Origin: JAGFIY01 sp964499285
GTDB taxonomy: Bacteria; Bacteroidota; Ignavibacteria; Ignavibacteriales; Melioribacteraceae
Direction: 5' to 3'
NCBI GenBank assembly: GCA_964499285.1
Contig: CAZCLA010000013.1
Coordinates: 1 to 64,000 of the forward strand
Length of the DNA stretch: 64,000 nt
The notes under the pieces were generated by a model, which was given only the letters and a program-made list of their open reading frames with translations, had not been told where the DNA came from and searched no databases. Shown piece after piece: positions 17,790 to 27,595 of the stretch; position 1 is the stretch's first letter, and each line of letters starts with the position of its first letter. A program made the position numbers and the translations under genes.

Positions 17790-20246
17790 ATGAAATATCC
17801 TCACAGTGAAGTCGAAGCAAAGTGGCAGAAATTTTGGCAACAGAATGAAATATTTAATACCAATTTAACAGATACAGAAAAAAAACTTTACTGTCTGGTA
17901 ATGTTTATTTATCCCTCAGGTTCCAAACTGCATTGCGGACACTGGTATAATTACGGTCCAACCGATTCCTGGGCAAGATTCAAAAAACTTCAGGGTTACA
18001 ACGTCTTTGAACCGATGGGTTATGATGCTTTCGGACTTCCTGCTGAGAATTATGCGATCAAAACGGGTGTTCATCCGCAGGATTCTACTTTTGAAAATAT
18101 CAAAGACATCCGCAGTCAATTAAAGGCAATGGGTTGTATGTATGATTGGAATGCCGAATTGATGACCTGTGTTCCGGAATATTATAAATGGAATCAGTGG
18201 CTCTTTCTGCAATTATATAAAAAGGGACTTGCTTACAGAAAAAACGCTCCCGTTAATTGGTGTCCTTCATGTCAAACAGTACTTGCAAATGAGCAGGTCG
18301 ACAATGACGGTAATTGTGAAAGGTGCGGCACTGCGGTAGAACAGAAAAATTTAACTCAGTGGTTCTTCAAAATCACTGAATATGCCGAAGAGCTTCTTGA
18401 TGGAATTGAAAAAATTGATTGGCCGGAAAAAACAAAATCAATGCAGCGGAATTGGATAGGAAAAAGTATAGGCGCTGAAATTAATTTTAACATCGATGGA
18501 TTCGATGAAGCAATAAAAGTGTTTACCACAAGACCAGATACAATTTTCGGCGCAACATATATGGTTATCTCTCCGGAACATCCTCTTGTTGAGAAGATTA
18601 CAACCGATGAATATCGAACTGCAGTTAATATATATCGCGATGAAGTAAAAAATAAAACCGAAATTGACCGAACTTCAACCGCAAAGGAAAAAACCGGTGA
18701 GTTTACCGGAGCCTATGCACTAAATCCGGCAACAAAAAAAATGATTCCCATATGGATCGCAGATTATGTTTTAATGACTTACGGAACAGGTGCAATAATG
18801 GCTGTACCGGGCCAAGACGAACGCGACTGGGAATTTGCAGAAAAATTCGATCTCCCTATAGTTAGAACGGTTCAACCACCGGATGATTTCGAGGGGAAAG
18901 CATATGTCGGTGATGGTGAGGCTATTAACAGTGATTTTTTAAACGGATTAAACATCTCCGAAGCGAAAGCAAAAATAATAGACTGGCTGGAGGAAAATAA
19001 TATCGGCGAAAGCAAAGTAAATTACAGACTTCGTGACTGGCTGATATCAAGGCAGCGCTATTGGGGGACTCCAATTCCTGTCGTGTATTGTGAAAAATGC
19101 GGAGAAGTTCCGGTTCCCGAAGATCAACTTCCGGTTGAGTTACCTTATGATGTTGATTTTAAACCGGACGGCGGATCACCCCTAGCGCGTAACGAAAACT
19201 TCGTTAATACATCCTGCCCGAAATGCGGTGCTGCTGCTAAGCGTGATGTTGACACAATGGATACTTTCGTTGATTCTTCTTGGTATTATTTGAGGTATCT
19301 TAATCCAAAATTTGATAAAGCGATTTTTGATAATGAGCTTGCTGAAAAATGGACTCCGGTCGATATGTACGTCGGCGGTGCCGAACATGCTACGATGCAC
19401 CTACTTTATGCGAGATTTATTCATAAATTTTTGCGCGACATAAATCTTGTAAATTCAAATGAACCGTTTAATAAACTTATCCATCAAGGAACTATTACTA
19501 ATCAAGGCGCAAAGATGTCGAAATCCAGAGGCAATGTCGTAAATCCGGATAAGTTTATTGAAGATTACGGAAGCGACGTGTTCAGAATGTATCTGATGTT
19601 TATGGGTCCATATGAACTTGGCGGCGATTGGAGTGATCAAGGTATTGTCGGCGTCGACCGCTTCGTTCAACGAAGTTATGCTCTTTTTAAAAATTATGAG
19701 ACCATAAAAAGTAAAACCAAAATTGTTGAAAAGTTTGCGTTAAATAAACTTACCGATATCGAAATCTCGATTTACAAAAAGGTAAATATTTCGCTTGATA
19801 AATTTAACAGGGAAGTTGAAAACTTCAGGTTTAACACTGCCGTTGCGGTCCTGATGGAATTGCTGAATGAGTTGAGTAAAAATTTGAATGAAGCAACCGA
19901 CGATCTTAAGCTTTATTCTCTTGAACGATTTTCTTTTATGATAGCATCACTTGCACCTCATTTAGGTGAAGAATGCTGGTCGATTATCGGAAATAATGAT
20001 TCGATCTATAAATCGGAATTTAAATTTGATGTCGATCCAGATGCTTTAGTTATGGATAACGTGACAATTGGTATTCAAGTCAACGGTAAAATGCGCGGAA
20101 CAATTGAAGTGCCATTAGATTCAGAAGAATCTTTTGTGAAACAAGCTGCTTGGGAAGAGGAAAAAGTAAAAAACCACACAAGCGGGAAAACCGTTGTTAA
20201 GGAAATTTACGTGAAAAATAAAATTTATAACATTGTTGTAAAATAA
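17790..20246 (+). CDS. leuS: leucyl-tRNA synthetase
   Basis: LeuRS is the cytosolic class I enzyme charging tRNA-Leu (818 aa). The HIGH box appears as HCGH in SGSKLHCGHWYNY, and the KMSKS box as KMSKSRGNV. The editing domain carries TRPDTIFGATYM and GTGAIMAVPGQDERDWEF. Cysteine pairs CPSC ... CERCG and CEKCG ... CPKCG mark two zinc knuckles. The C-terminal anticodon-binding and small terminal domains (IQVNGKMRGTI) are complete. Length is normal for bacterial LeuRS. The ATG at 17790 is used although no strong ribosome site precedes it. serS follows 59 bp downstream, so the two synthetases may share a transcript. Confidence 0.97.
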   Translation: MKYPHSEVEAKWQKFWQQNEIFNTNLTDTEKKLYCLVMFIYPSGSKLHCGHWYNYGPTDSWARFKKLQGYNVFEPMGYDAFGLPAENYAIKTGVHPQDSTFENIKDIRSQLKAMGCMYDWNAELMTCVPEYYKWNQWLFLQLYKKGLAYRKNAPVNWCPSCQTVLANEQVDNDGNCERCGTAVEQKNLTQWFFKITEYAEELLDGIEKIDWPEKTKSMQRNWIGKSIGAEINFNIDGFDEAIKVFTTRPDTIFGATYMVISPEHPLVEKITTDEYRTAVNIYRDEVKNKTEIDRTSTAKEKTGEFTGAYALNPATKKMIPIWIADYVLMTYGTGAIMAVPGQDERDWEFAEKFDLPIVRTVQPPDDFEGKAYVGDGEAINSDFLNGLNISEAKAKIIDWLEENNIGESKVNYRLRDWLISRQRYWGTPIPVVYCEKCGEVPVPEDQLPVELPYDVDFKPDGGSPLARNENFVNTSCPKCGAAAKRDVDTMDTFVDSSWYYLRYLNPKFDKAIFDNELAEKWTPVDMYVGGAEHATMHLLYARFIHKFLRDINLVNSNEPFNKLIHQGTITNQGAKMSKSRGNVVNPDKFIEDYGSDVFRMYLMFMGPYELGGDWSDQGIVGVDRFVQRSYALFKNYETIKSKTKIVEKFALNKLTDIEISIYKKVNISLDKFNREVENFRFNTAVAVLMELLNELSKNLNEATDDLKLYSLERFSFMIASLAPHLGEECWSIIGNNDSIYKSEFKFDVDPDALVMDNVTIGIQVNGKMRGTIEVPLDSEESFVKQAAWEEEKVKNHTSGKTVVKEIYVKNKIYNIVVK

Positions 20247-20305
20247 TAATTCAATAAATTAAATCGGCTTAAGTGACTTTATGCCGCATCAAACGAGAGA
20301 TTTTT

Positions 20306-21583
20306 ATGCTGGATATTAAATTTATAAGAGAAAACTCCGAAGTTGTTAAGCAAGGTGTTTTAAACAAAAACGAAAAAGATACGGTTGATGAAATATTAGA
20401 TCTCGATAAGAAACGAAGATCGCTTCTTCAGCAGACCGAAGAACTTAAGTCTCAAAAGAACAAAGTTTCAGCGGAAGTCGGACAACTTAAAAAAGCCGGA
20501 CAAAATGCTGATCATATCTTTGAGGAGATGAGAAAAGTTGCCGATCAGATAAAAGAAATCGACGATGAGCTTCGAACAATTAATGATAAATTAAACTCAC
20601 TTTTGATGTGGGTACCAAATCTTCCGCATAATTCCGTTCCCGTTGGGAGGACCGCTGCGGATAATGTTGAAGTGAGGAAATGGCTGCCTGAGGATTTTAA
20701 GCTTGAAGATAATGAAAAAAAACTCGACCACATACAACTTGGAAAGAAGCTAAACATTCTTGATTTTGAAAGAGGAGCAAAAATTAGCGGTTCGGGTTTC
20801 CCGGTTTATGTAGGTAAAGGAGCAACTCTGGAACGTGCATTGATCAATTTTATGCTCGATTATCATCTCCAGAATCATGGATATAAGGAAATTCTTCCAC
20901 CTTTTCTTGTTAATAAAGAATCAATGACCGGAACAGGTCAGCTTCCCAAAATGGCTGATGATATGTACACCTGCGAAAAAGATGAACTTTATCCGATTCC
21001 CACAGCAGAGGTTCCAATTACAAATATGCACCGTGATGAAATGCTTGCCGAAAAAGATCTTTCCATAAAGTATGTGGGTTATTCCGCTTGTTTTCGAAGA
21101 GAAGCCGGTTCTTACGGAAAAGAATCGAAGGGATTTTTGCGTGTACATCAATTTAATAAAGTTGAGATGGTGAAAATTGTTCATCCCGAAAATTCGTACG
21201 ATGAATTGGAGGGCTTGGTATCGGATGCCGAAGATATTCTGAAAGCTTTACAAATCCCTTATAGAATCCTGATGTTGTGCAGCGGGGATTTAAGCTTTGC
21301 TGCAGCAAAATGTTATGATATAGAAACTTGGTCGCCTGCAGAAAACAAATGGCTGGAAGCATCTTCTTGCAGCAACTTTGAAGATTTTCAAGCAAGAAGA
21401 GCAAATATAAGGTTCAAACCAAGTGACGGCGGAAAACCAATGTTCGCACATACTCTTAATGGTTCAGGTTTGGCAACAAGCAGGTTGATGATTTCAATTC
21501 TTGAAAATTATCAAACACCTGAAGGAAAAATTATTGTTCCTCCTGTACTCCAAAAATATACCGGTTTCAATATAATTGACTAA
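20306..21583 (+). CDS. serS: seryl-tRNA synthetase
   Basis: SerRS is the class II enzyme that charges tRNA-Ser (and tRNA-Sec where present). The N-terminal ~110 residues form the long tRNA-binding coiled coil (LDLDKKRRSLLQQTEELKSQ and on). The catalytic core has TGTGQLPKM, motif 2 (FRREAGSYGKESKGFLRVHQ) and motif 3 (NGSGLATSRLMISILENYQ). The ATG at 20306 gives MLDIKFIREN, the usual SerRS N-terminus, and the normal 425-aa length; GAGAGA lies 5 nt upstream. A GTG-initiated frame from 20273 adds eleven residues without support. Confidence 0.97.
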   Translation: MLDIKFIRENSEVVKQGVLNKNEKDTVDEILDLDKKRRSLLQQTEELKSQKNKVSAEVGQLKKAGQNADHIFEEMRKVADQIKEIDDELRTINDKLNSLLMWVPNLPHNSVPVGRTAADNVEVRKWLPEDFKLEDNEKKLDHIQLGKKLNILDFERGAKISGSGFPVYVGKGATLERALINFMLDYHLQNHGYKEILPPFLVNKESMTGTGQLPKMADDMYTCEKDELYPIPTAEVPITNMHRDEMLAEKDLSIKYVGYSACFRREAGSYGKESKGFLRVHQFNKVEMVKIVHPENSYDELEGLVSDAEDILKALQIPYRILMLCSGDLSFAAAKCYDIETWSPAENKWLEASSCSNFEDFQARRANIRFKPSDGGKPMFAHTLNGSGLATSRLMISILENYQTPEGKIIVPPVLQKYTGFNIID

Positions 21584-21652
21584 TTTTAAAAGTTCGACGT
21601 TCAGAAAAATAACTTCCTATTAAAGGACTGATTATCTTATATTTCTTTCTTT

Positions 21653-23398
21653 ATGAAAAGTCTTCTTACGCTAAAAAAATATTTTGCCCGTCATAAAAGA
21701 AAATTACTGTGGGGCGTTCTGTTCATTCTACTTTCGAACGTAACACAGGTTTACGTACCGATTTTTCTTAAAGATGGAATTGACGGACTTCAGTCGAATA
21801 TAAGCCATTCGGAAATTCTGAAATATGCTCTCTTAATTGTTGGTGCGGCATTGTTAAGCGGCTTTTTCAGATTCTTGATTCGTCAGACAATAATCGTTGT
21901 TTCGCGCGAAATTGAATATGATCTCCGCCAGGACTTTTGGTCTCATCTTCAAAATCTTTCGCTTCGTTATTATCAAAACACTTCCACCGGCGATTTGATG
22001 GCACATGCAACAAACGACATTAGCGCTGTAAGAATGTTCGTTGGTCCCGCAGTTATGTATTCGATAGATACAAGCACAAAGATGTTAATGATTATCGCAA
22101 TTATTGTTACATTTGATTGGCAGCTTACTATCGCAGCACTGCTTCCTTTGCCATTTTTATCTTATATGGTTTATAAACTCTCCAAAAAGATTCATATAAA
22201 GTTTGAAAAAATTCAAGAGAAGTTTTCTGAGCTTACTACTAAAGCGCAAGAATCGTTTTCCGGAATTAGAGTAATAAAATCATATTTGCGCGAAGAAAGT
22301 GAGATTAAATTATTCGAAAAACTAAGCAAAGATTATCTCGATAAAACAATGGACAAAGTTAAGGTTCAAGCTTGGTTTGCTCCTTTACTTTTTATGATTA
22401 CAGGTCTTTCTATAATTATTGCTATTTGGTTCGGTGGAATGAAAGTAATTGAACAATCGCTAACTCTCGGTGAACTTTCAGCATTTATTGTTTATCTCGG
22501 TCTTTTAATTTGGCCTGTAATAGCGTTTGGATGGGTGCTTAATATTATTCAGCAATCATCTGCAAGTATGAAAAGGCTGAACGTTATTATGTCCGTTAAC
22601 ACAGAAATTTCAGATTCGGAAGTAACCGATCATTCAATAAATGAAATTGAAGGAGAGGTTGAATTTAAAAATGTTACTTTCAGATATGGCCAAAACCTGC
22701 CTGTTGTTTTAGATAAAATTAATGTAAGAATAAATAAAGGCGAGACAGTTGCATTTATCGGTAAAACAGGAGTGGGCAAAACAACATTGTTGAATCTTAT
22801 ACCAAGGCTTTATGATGTTACCGACGGCGAAATTTTGATCGATGGGAAAAATGTAAAAACCATTCCGGTGGATGTAATCAGATCTTCAGTTGGACTTGTC
22901 CCTCAAGAGACATTTCTTTTCTCTGATACTTTGGAGAACAACATTCTTTACGGTGTGAAGGAAAAAGATGAATCTATATTAGAGAGAGTCGCGGACATCT
23001 CAGAAATTAAAAAAGATGTCGATGATTTCCCCAAAAAGTATCAAACAATTTTGGGCGAAAGAGGTTTAACTCTTTCCGGTGGACAGAAGCAAAGAGCGTG
23101 TCTTGCAAGAGCGCTTGCCGTTAATCCGAAAATTTTAATACTCGATGATTCTTTCTCGGCGGTTGATACACACACAGAGGAAGAGATTTTAAAAAAGCTC
23201 AAAAAATTTATGGAAAATAGAACTAGTATTATTGTAAGTCATAGAATTTCCACAGTTAAGGACTCGGATAATATATTTGTTATTGATGACGGTAGAATTG
23301 TTGAGGAAGGCAGACACGAAGAACTAATTGAATTGAACGGAATATATGCTGATATTCATCAAAGACAATTGCTTGAAGAGGAGTTAAAGCAGATTTAA
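21653..23398 (+). CDS. ABC exporter half-transporter, degenerate-site subunit
   Basis: This is a fused transmembrane/ATPase half-transporter of the MsbA/MdlA type (581 aa). Residues 1-310 hold six membrane helices and ~340-575 the nucleotide-binding domain. Walker A is GKTGVGKTT (Lys376), the signature is canonical LSGGQ, and Walker B reads ILILDDS, with Asp499 in place of the catalytic Glu. Together with the next gene, one base downstream, it should form a heterodimer with one active and one degenerate ATP site, as in TM287/288-type exporters. The substrate is unknown; lipids, peptides and drugs are all possible for this family. Confidence 0.92.
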   Translation: MKSLLTLKKYFARHKRKLLWGVLFILLSNVTQVYVPIFLKDGIDGLQSNISHSEILKYALLIVGAALLSGFFRFLIRQTIIVVSREIEYDLRQDFWSHLQNLSLRYYQNTSTGDLMAHATNDISAVRMFVGPAVMYSIDTSTKMLMIIAIIVTFDWQLTIAALLPLPFLSYMVYKLSKKIHIKFEKIQEKFSELTTKAQESFSGIRVIKSYLREESEIKLFEKLSKDYLDKTMDKVKVQAWFAPLLFMITGLSIIIAIWFGGMKVIEQSLTLGELSAFIVYLGLLIWPVIAFGWVLNIIQQSSASMKRLNVIMSVNTEISDSEVTDHSINEIEGEVEFKNVTFRYGQNLPVVLDKINVRINKGETVAFIGKTGVGKTTLLNLIPRLYDVTDGEILIDGKNVKTIPVDVIRSSVGLVPQETFLFSDTLENNILYGVKEKDESILERVADISEIKKDVDDFPKKYQTILGERGLTLSGGQKQRACLARALAVNPKILILDDSFSAVDTHTEEEILKKLKKFMENRTSIIVSHRISTVKDSDNIFVIDDGRIVEEGRHEELIELNGIYADIHQRQLLEEELKQI

Positions 23399-23399
23399 T

Positions 23400-25199
23400 A
23401 TGCGAAAATCGATTGGTGCAAAGCCCGGAGACGATGAGGTTTTAGGAAAAGCATACGATTCAAAATTAATGAAGCGGCTTTTGACTTATGTAAAACCTTA
23501 CAAAGGATATGTAATTCTCGGTATTCTGCTCAACACCCTTGTGGCTGGTTTAGGACCTCTGCGCCCATATTTAACTAAGGTTGCAATAGACGATTATATA
23601 GCTTTAAAAGATTACGATGGTCTTTTGTACGTTGTCGCCTTATTGATGGGATCATTGATCTTTCAGGCGATTATTCAGTACTTTTTAATGTATTATACAC
23701 AGCTTATGGGTCAGAAAATAATTTATGATCTTCGAATGCAGATCTTTAAGCATGTTCAAAAATTAGCCTTAAGATACTTTGATAAAACTCCTATCGGAAG
23801 AATAGTTACAAGAAACACTAATGATGTAGAAGCTCTTAATGAACTGTTTTCATCCGGAATCGTTATGGTATTCAGTGATATTTTTACAATTATCTGGATT
23901 TTTATTTTTATGTTTTCGATGAGCTGGGAACTATCTCTTGTTACACTCTCGGTTCTTCCCGTGCTTATGTATGCTACCTTCTTGTTCAGAAAAAAAGTGC
24001 GTGATGCTTATAGAAGAGTACGTTATCATCTTGCAAGACTAAACTCCTATATGCAGGAACATATAACGGGTATGACAATTGTTCAAATATTCTCAAATGA
24101 AAAGCGTGAAATAAAAAACTTTTCCAACATTAATGAGGATCATAAAAAAGCAAACATAGATTCAATATTTTATTATGCAGTATTTTATCCGATTGTGGAA
24201 ATTTTAAGTTCTATAGCAATTGGTTTGATAATTTGGTACGGCGGTGGTAATGTAATTCAAGGAACATTAACAATAGGCGTGCTTTTTGCTTTTATTCAAT
24301 ATACCGAGATGTTCTTCAGACCTATTCGAGATCTTTCGGAAAAGTACAATGTGATGCAGACAGCAATGGCATCATCGGAAAGAATATTCAAACTTCTCGA
24401 TAACAATACGATCATAAGCAATCCCGAGAATCCAAAACAGTTAAAGGATTCAAAGGGCGAAATTGAATTTAAAAATGTATGGTTTGCTTACAACGAGGAT
24501 GAATTTGTACTTCGCGATGTTTCATTCAATATTAAACCAGGAGAAACTGTTGCAATAGTAGGGGCTACCGGAGCAGGGAAGACAAGTATTATAAATATCC
24601 TCAACAGATTTTATGATATACAAAAAGGATCGATTACTATTGACGGAATAGATATACGCGATCTGAGGATAGAAGATTTGAGAAAGCAGATTTCGATCGT
24701 TCTACAGGATGTTGTTCTCTTCAGCGGTACAATAAAGTCAAATATTAATCTACATAATAATGAGATTACGGAAGAAATGATAAGAAATGCCGCAAAAACG
24801 GTTGGGGCAAATAATTTTATAGAAAAATTACCGAACGGTTATGACGAAGAAGTTAAAGAAAAAGGAGCGACATTGTCTGTCGGACAAAAACAGCTAATAT
24901 CTTTTTCAAGAGCTTTGGCTTATGATCCCCAAATTTTAATTTTAGATGAAGCGACTTCAAGTGTAGATACTGAGACGGAAATGCTGATTCAGCAAGCGAC
25001 CGAAAAATTACTTGTTGGTAGAACTTCGATTGTTATTGCACATAGACTTTCGACAATTCAAAATGCTGATAAAATTTTAGTGATGCATAAAGGACAACTT
25101 CGTGAGATGGGAACTCATCATGAACTTCTTGCAAATAGAGGAATATATTATAAACTTTATCAATTACAGTATAAGGATCAAGAAATTAAAGCATCCTAA
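23400..25199 (+). CDS. ABC exporter half-transporter, catalytic-site subunit
   Basis: The partner half-transporter (599 aa) follows its mate after a single base. It has six membrane helices (residues ~30-320) and a nucleotide-binding domain with Walker A GATGAGKTS, Walker B LILDEATSSVD (catalytic Glu517) and the H-loop IAHRLST. The signature is LSVGQ (492-496), with Val for the first Gly. The pairing of intact Walker B here with LSGGQ in the mate, and of LSVGQ here with the mate's Asp499, is the asymmetric arrangement of heterodimeric exporters. It is a bacterial MdlB/YheH-like protein; the substrate is not predictable from sequence. Confidence 0.92.
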   Translation: MRKSIGAKPGDDEVLGKAYDSKLMKRLLTYVKPYKGYVILGILLNTLVAGLGPLRPYLTKVAIDDYIALKDYDGLLYVVALLMGSLIFQAIIQYFLMYYTQLMGQKIIYDLRMQIFKHVQKLALRYFDKTPIGRIVTRNTNDVEALNELFSSGIVMVFSDIFTIIWIFIFMFSMSWELSLVTLSVLPVLMYATFLFRKKVRDAYRRVRYHLARLNSYMQEHITGMTIVQIFSNEKREIKNFSNINEDHKKANIDSIFYYAVFYPIVEILSSIAIGLIIWYGGGNVIQGTLTIGVLFAFIQYTEMFFRPIRDLSEKYNVMQTAMASSERIFKLLDNNTIISNPENPKQLKDSKGEIEFKNVWFAYNEDEFVLRDVSFNIKPGETVAIVGATGAGKTSIINILNRFYDIQKGSITIDGIDIRDLRIEDLRKQISIVLQDVVLFSGTIKSNINLHNNEITEEMIRNAAKTVGANNFIEKLPNGYDEEVKEKGATLSVGQKQLISFSRALAYDPQILILDEATSSVDTETEMLIQQATEKLLVGRTSIVIAHRLSTIQNADKILVMHKGQLREMGTHHELLANRGIYYKLYQLQYKDQEIKAS

Positions 25200-25215
25200 A
25201 CACGGAGGATTTTAA

Positions 25216-26241
25216 ATGAAACCAACTCGTTTTATGACCTTAAACAGGCATATTCTCGAAGGAGAAAGAATGCATCCGGAAGCTACCGGAGAGCTTTCGG
25301 CACTTTTATCTCAACTGAGTATGGCAGCCAAAGTAATATCCCTTGAAGTAAACAAAGCCGGATTAGTGGATATTTTAGGATTTACCGGAGACAGCAACGT
25401 TCATGGTGAGCAAGTAAAAAAACTTGATATGTTTGCCCACGAAATTTTAATTAGAGCCATGGATCATGGCGGACATTTCTGTGTTATGGCATCGGAAGAA
25501 GAAGAAGATATAATTCGTATTCCTCAAAAACATAAGATAGGAAAGTATGTCCTTCTGTTTGATCCTCTCGACGGTTCATCGAACATCGATGCAAACGTTA
25601 GCATCGGAACGATTTTCTCTATCCTCAAAAGAGTGACTCCGGATGGACAACCCGGTACACTTGAGGATTGTCTGCAGGAAGGTTATAAACAAGTAGCAGC
25701 AGGTTATGTACTTTACGGCTCCAGCACAATGTTAGTGTATACAACTGGGCATGGTGTTTATGGCTTTACTCTTGATCCTGCATTTGGTGAATTCTTACTT
25801 TCACACGACAATATTCAAATTCCTGAAAACGGAAGAATTTATAGTATTAACGAAGGAAATTATCTTTATTGGCACAACGGATTAAAGAAGTATATTAAAT
25901 ATCTTCAATCTAACACTTATGATGATAAGCCCTATCAAGCTCGTTACATAGGTTCAATGGTTGCTGATGTTCATCGCACATTGCTTTATGGCGGAATATT
26001 TATGTATCCTGCAGATAAAAGAAATCCGAACGGAAAACTACGTTTGATGTATGAATGCAATCCAATGTCATTTTTAATTGAATCAGCAGGCGGACGGGCA
26101 ATCAACGGTAAGCAGCGAATTCTTGAAATCGTGCCAAAAGATCTGCATCAGAGAACACCAATTTATCTTGGCAGCAAGAAGTGTGTCGATTTGATAGAAA
26201 GTTATTTGAAGGAAGATGAAGAAAGTACCGGCGGAAATTAG
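25216..26241 (+). CDS. fbp: fructose-1,6-bisphosphatase, class I
   Basis: This is the gluconeogenic enzyme that dephosphorylates fructose-1,6-bisphosphate (341 aa). The class I motifs are present: GDSNVHGEQVKKLD, ASEEEED, FDPLDGSSNIDANVSIGTIF (metal and phosphate binding) and GGRAINGKQRILE near the C-terminus. GGAGG (25204-25208) lies 7 nt before the ATG. It follows the ABC genes closely and converges with the next gene, the two stops overlapping by 4 bp. With pckA at 28.9 kb it indicates active gluconeogenesis. Confidence 0.97.
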   Translation: MKPTRFMTLNRHILEGERMHPEATGELSALLSQLSMAAKVISLEVNKAGLVDILGFTGDSNVHGEQVKKLDMFAHEILIRAMDHGGHFCVMASEEEEDIIRIPQKHKIGKYVLLFDPLDGSSNIDANVSIGTIFSILKRVTPDGQPGTLEDCLQEGYKQVAAGYVLYGSSTMLVYTTGHGVYGFTLDPAFGEFLLSHDNIQIPENGRIYSINEGNYLYWHNGLKKYIKYLQSNTYDDKPYQARYIGSMVADVHRTLLYGGIFMYPADKRNPNGKLRLMYECNPMSFLIESAGGRAINGKQRILEIVPKDLHQRTPIYLGSKKCVDLIESYLKEDEESTGGN

Positions 26242-26513
26242 TTTTCCGCCTTTTTTAATTCTTCTAAATCTGTATTTATCTTTTGAGCAAGATCCTTAAC
26301 GCTGATTCCTTCCAATGACAATTTGGCGCCCTTTACGCAGATTTCCGGCGGATCACCTTCTCCGGTCATATACTTAAACAACGTGTAACCCAATCTGTAT
26401 CTATCGTTCATAATCGGAATATTGTCGCTGTATTTTTCAACTATAGCATAAACTTTTGATTCCAATGAATTTTCCGGGGCTTTGTTTACTCCCGGCGGCG
26501 GAAGTGTCGTCAT
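26238..26513 (-). CDS. small conserved-looking protein of unknown function
   Basis: This is a 91-aa acidic-to-neutral soluble protein that I do not recognise. The ATG at 26513 is chosen because AGAGGA lies 4 nt upstream; a longer frame from 26576 has no such site. Visible features are a proline-rich start (MTTLPPPG), KVYAIVEKYSD, and a C-terminal helical, charged segment ending LEELKKAEN. It overlaps the fbp stop by 4 bp in convergent orientation and is divergent from the GT9 gene. No domain or signal peptide is evident. The good ribosome site and clean codon use argue that it is real. Confidence 0.65.
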   Translation of the reverse strand: MTTLPPPGVNKAPENSLESKVYAIVEKYSDNIPIMNDRYRLGYTLFKYMTGEGDPPEICVKGAKLSLEGISVKDLAQKINTDLEELKKAEN

Positions 26514-26623
26514 AAAATCCTCTAATTTTTTCTCAAAGATAATTAAGAATGCAACTACTCTCAATAATGGACTCACAAATATATTTTATATTTTTGCTTT
26601 GCTGAAATTAAGCTTAGGAAAAA

Positions 26624-27595
26624 TTGAAAAAAATATTAATCATCAGACTAAGTTCTCTAGGAGATGTTATTCTTGCAACCCCGGTAATTGCTGCTTTGAA
26701 AAAGCGACGACCGGAAACGAAGATCGATTTTCTTGTCAATGGAAATTTTCGAGATACAATATTGTATAACCCTAATCTTAATTCAGTTATAGAATATTCA
26801 AAGGAAGAATCTTTTAAAAAATACCAGCAAATAATTCGCGAAAACAATTATGATGAAATAATCGATCTCCAAAATAATCACCGAAGCAGAAAAATCAGCA
26901 AGGGTTTTAATGGTACTGTGCGAAGACTTCGTAAACCAACTTTCAAAAAATTTCTGCTCGTTTGGTACAAAATAAACCGGTTAACTCCAATTAAAAAAAT
27001 TCCCGAAAGATATGCCGAAACAGCAGATGTAAAATTACTTAACGAGAAAGTCCAAATTCATTTTAAGGAAAATTTTAACTCAGAAAGTTCTAAAAATCAT
27101 ATTATTGGTTTCTGCCCCGGTTCAAAACATTTTACAAAAACTTGGCCTCGGGAATATTTTGTTGAACTTGGAAAAATTCTGAACAACCAAGATTTTTCAA
27201 TTTATCTTTTCGGAGGAAAGGAGGATAGAGAAATTTGCAGATATTTATCGGACAATATTAATAATGCAGAGGATCATTCTAACGACGATGACCTTCTCGG
27301 ACTTGCAGAGAAGATGAAAAAGTGTTCTCTGATTATTTGCAACGATTCGGGATTGATGCATACTGCTTCAGCGTTGGATATTCCGCTTATAGCAATTTTC
27401 GGTTCCACTGTAAGGGAGTTTGGTTTTGAGCCATACAACTGTCGTAATTTAATATTAGAGAATAATTCTTTATCTTGCAGACCATGCAGCCACATCGGGA
27501 GGGAGAAATGTCCGAAATCGCATTTCAAATGTATGCGGGAAATTACACCGGAATTTGTGGCTGAAAAGTTCAAATCATTTTATAATCAATTATGA
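26624..27595 (+). CDS. glycosyltransferase family 9 (heptosyltransferase-type)
   Basis: This is a GT9/heptosyltransferase-like enzyme (323 aa) of LPS core assembly at the cytoplasmic face of the inner membrane. The N-terminus has ILIIRLSSLGDVILATPVI. The nucleotide-sugar-binding half has GFCPGSKHFTKTWPREYF and CNDSGLMHTASALDIPLIAIFG. A C-terminal cysteine cluster (CRPCSHIGREKCPKSHFKC) is common in this family. The TTG start at 26624 has AGGA 4 nt upstream. The next gene, waaA, overlaps by 4 bp (ATGA), which fits joint LPS core synthesis. Exact acceptor and donor are not predictable. Confidence 0.92.
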   Translation: MKKILIIRLSSLGDVILATPVIAALKKRRPETKIDFLVNGNFRDTILYNPNLNSVIEYSKEESFKKYQQIIRENNYDEIIDLQNNHRSRKISKGFNGTVRRLRKPTFKKFLLVWYKINRLTPIKKIPERYAETADVKLLNEKVQIHFKENFNSESSKNHIIGFCPGSKHFTKTWPREYFVELGKILNNQDFSIYLFGGKEDREICRYLSDNINNAEDHSNDDDLLGLAEKMKKCSLIICNDSGLMHTASALDIPLIAIFGSTVREFGFEPYNCRNLILENNSLSCRPCSHIGREKCPKSHFKCMREITPEFVAEKFKSFYNQL

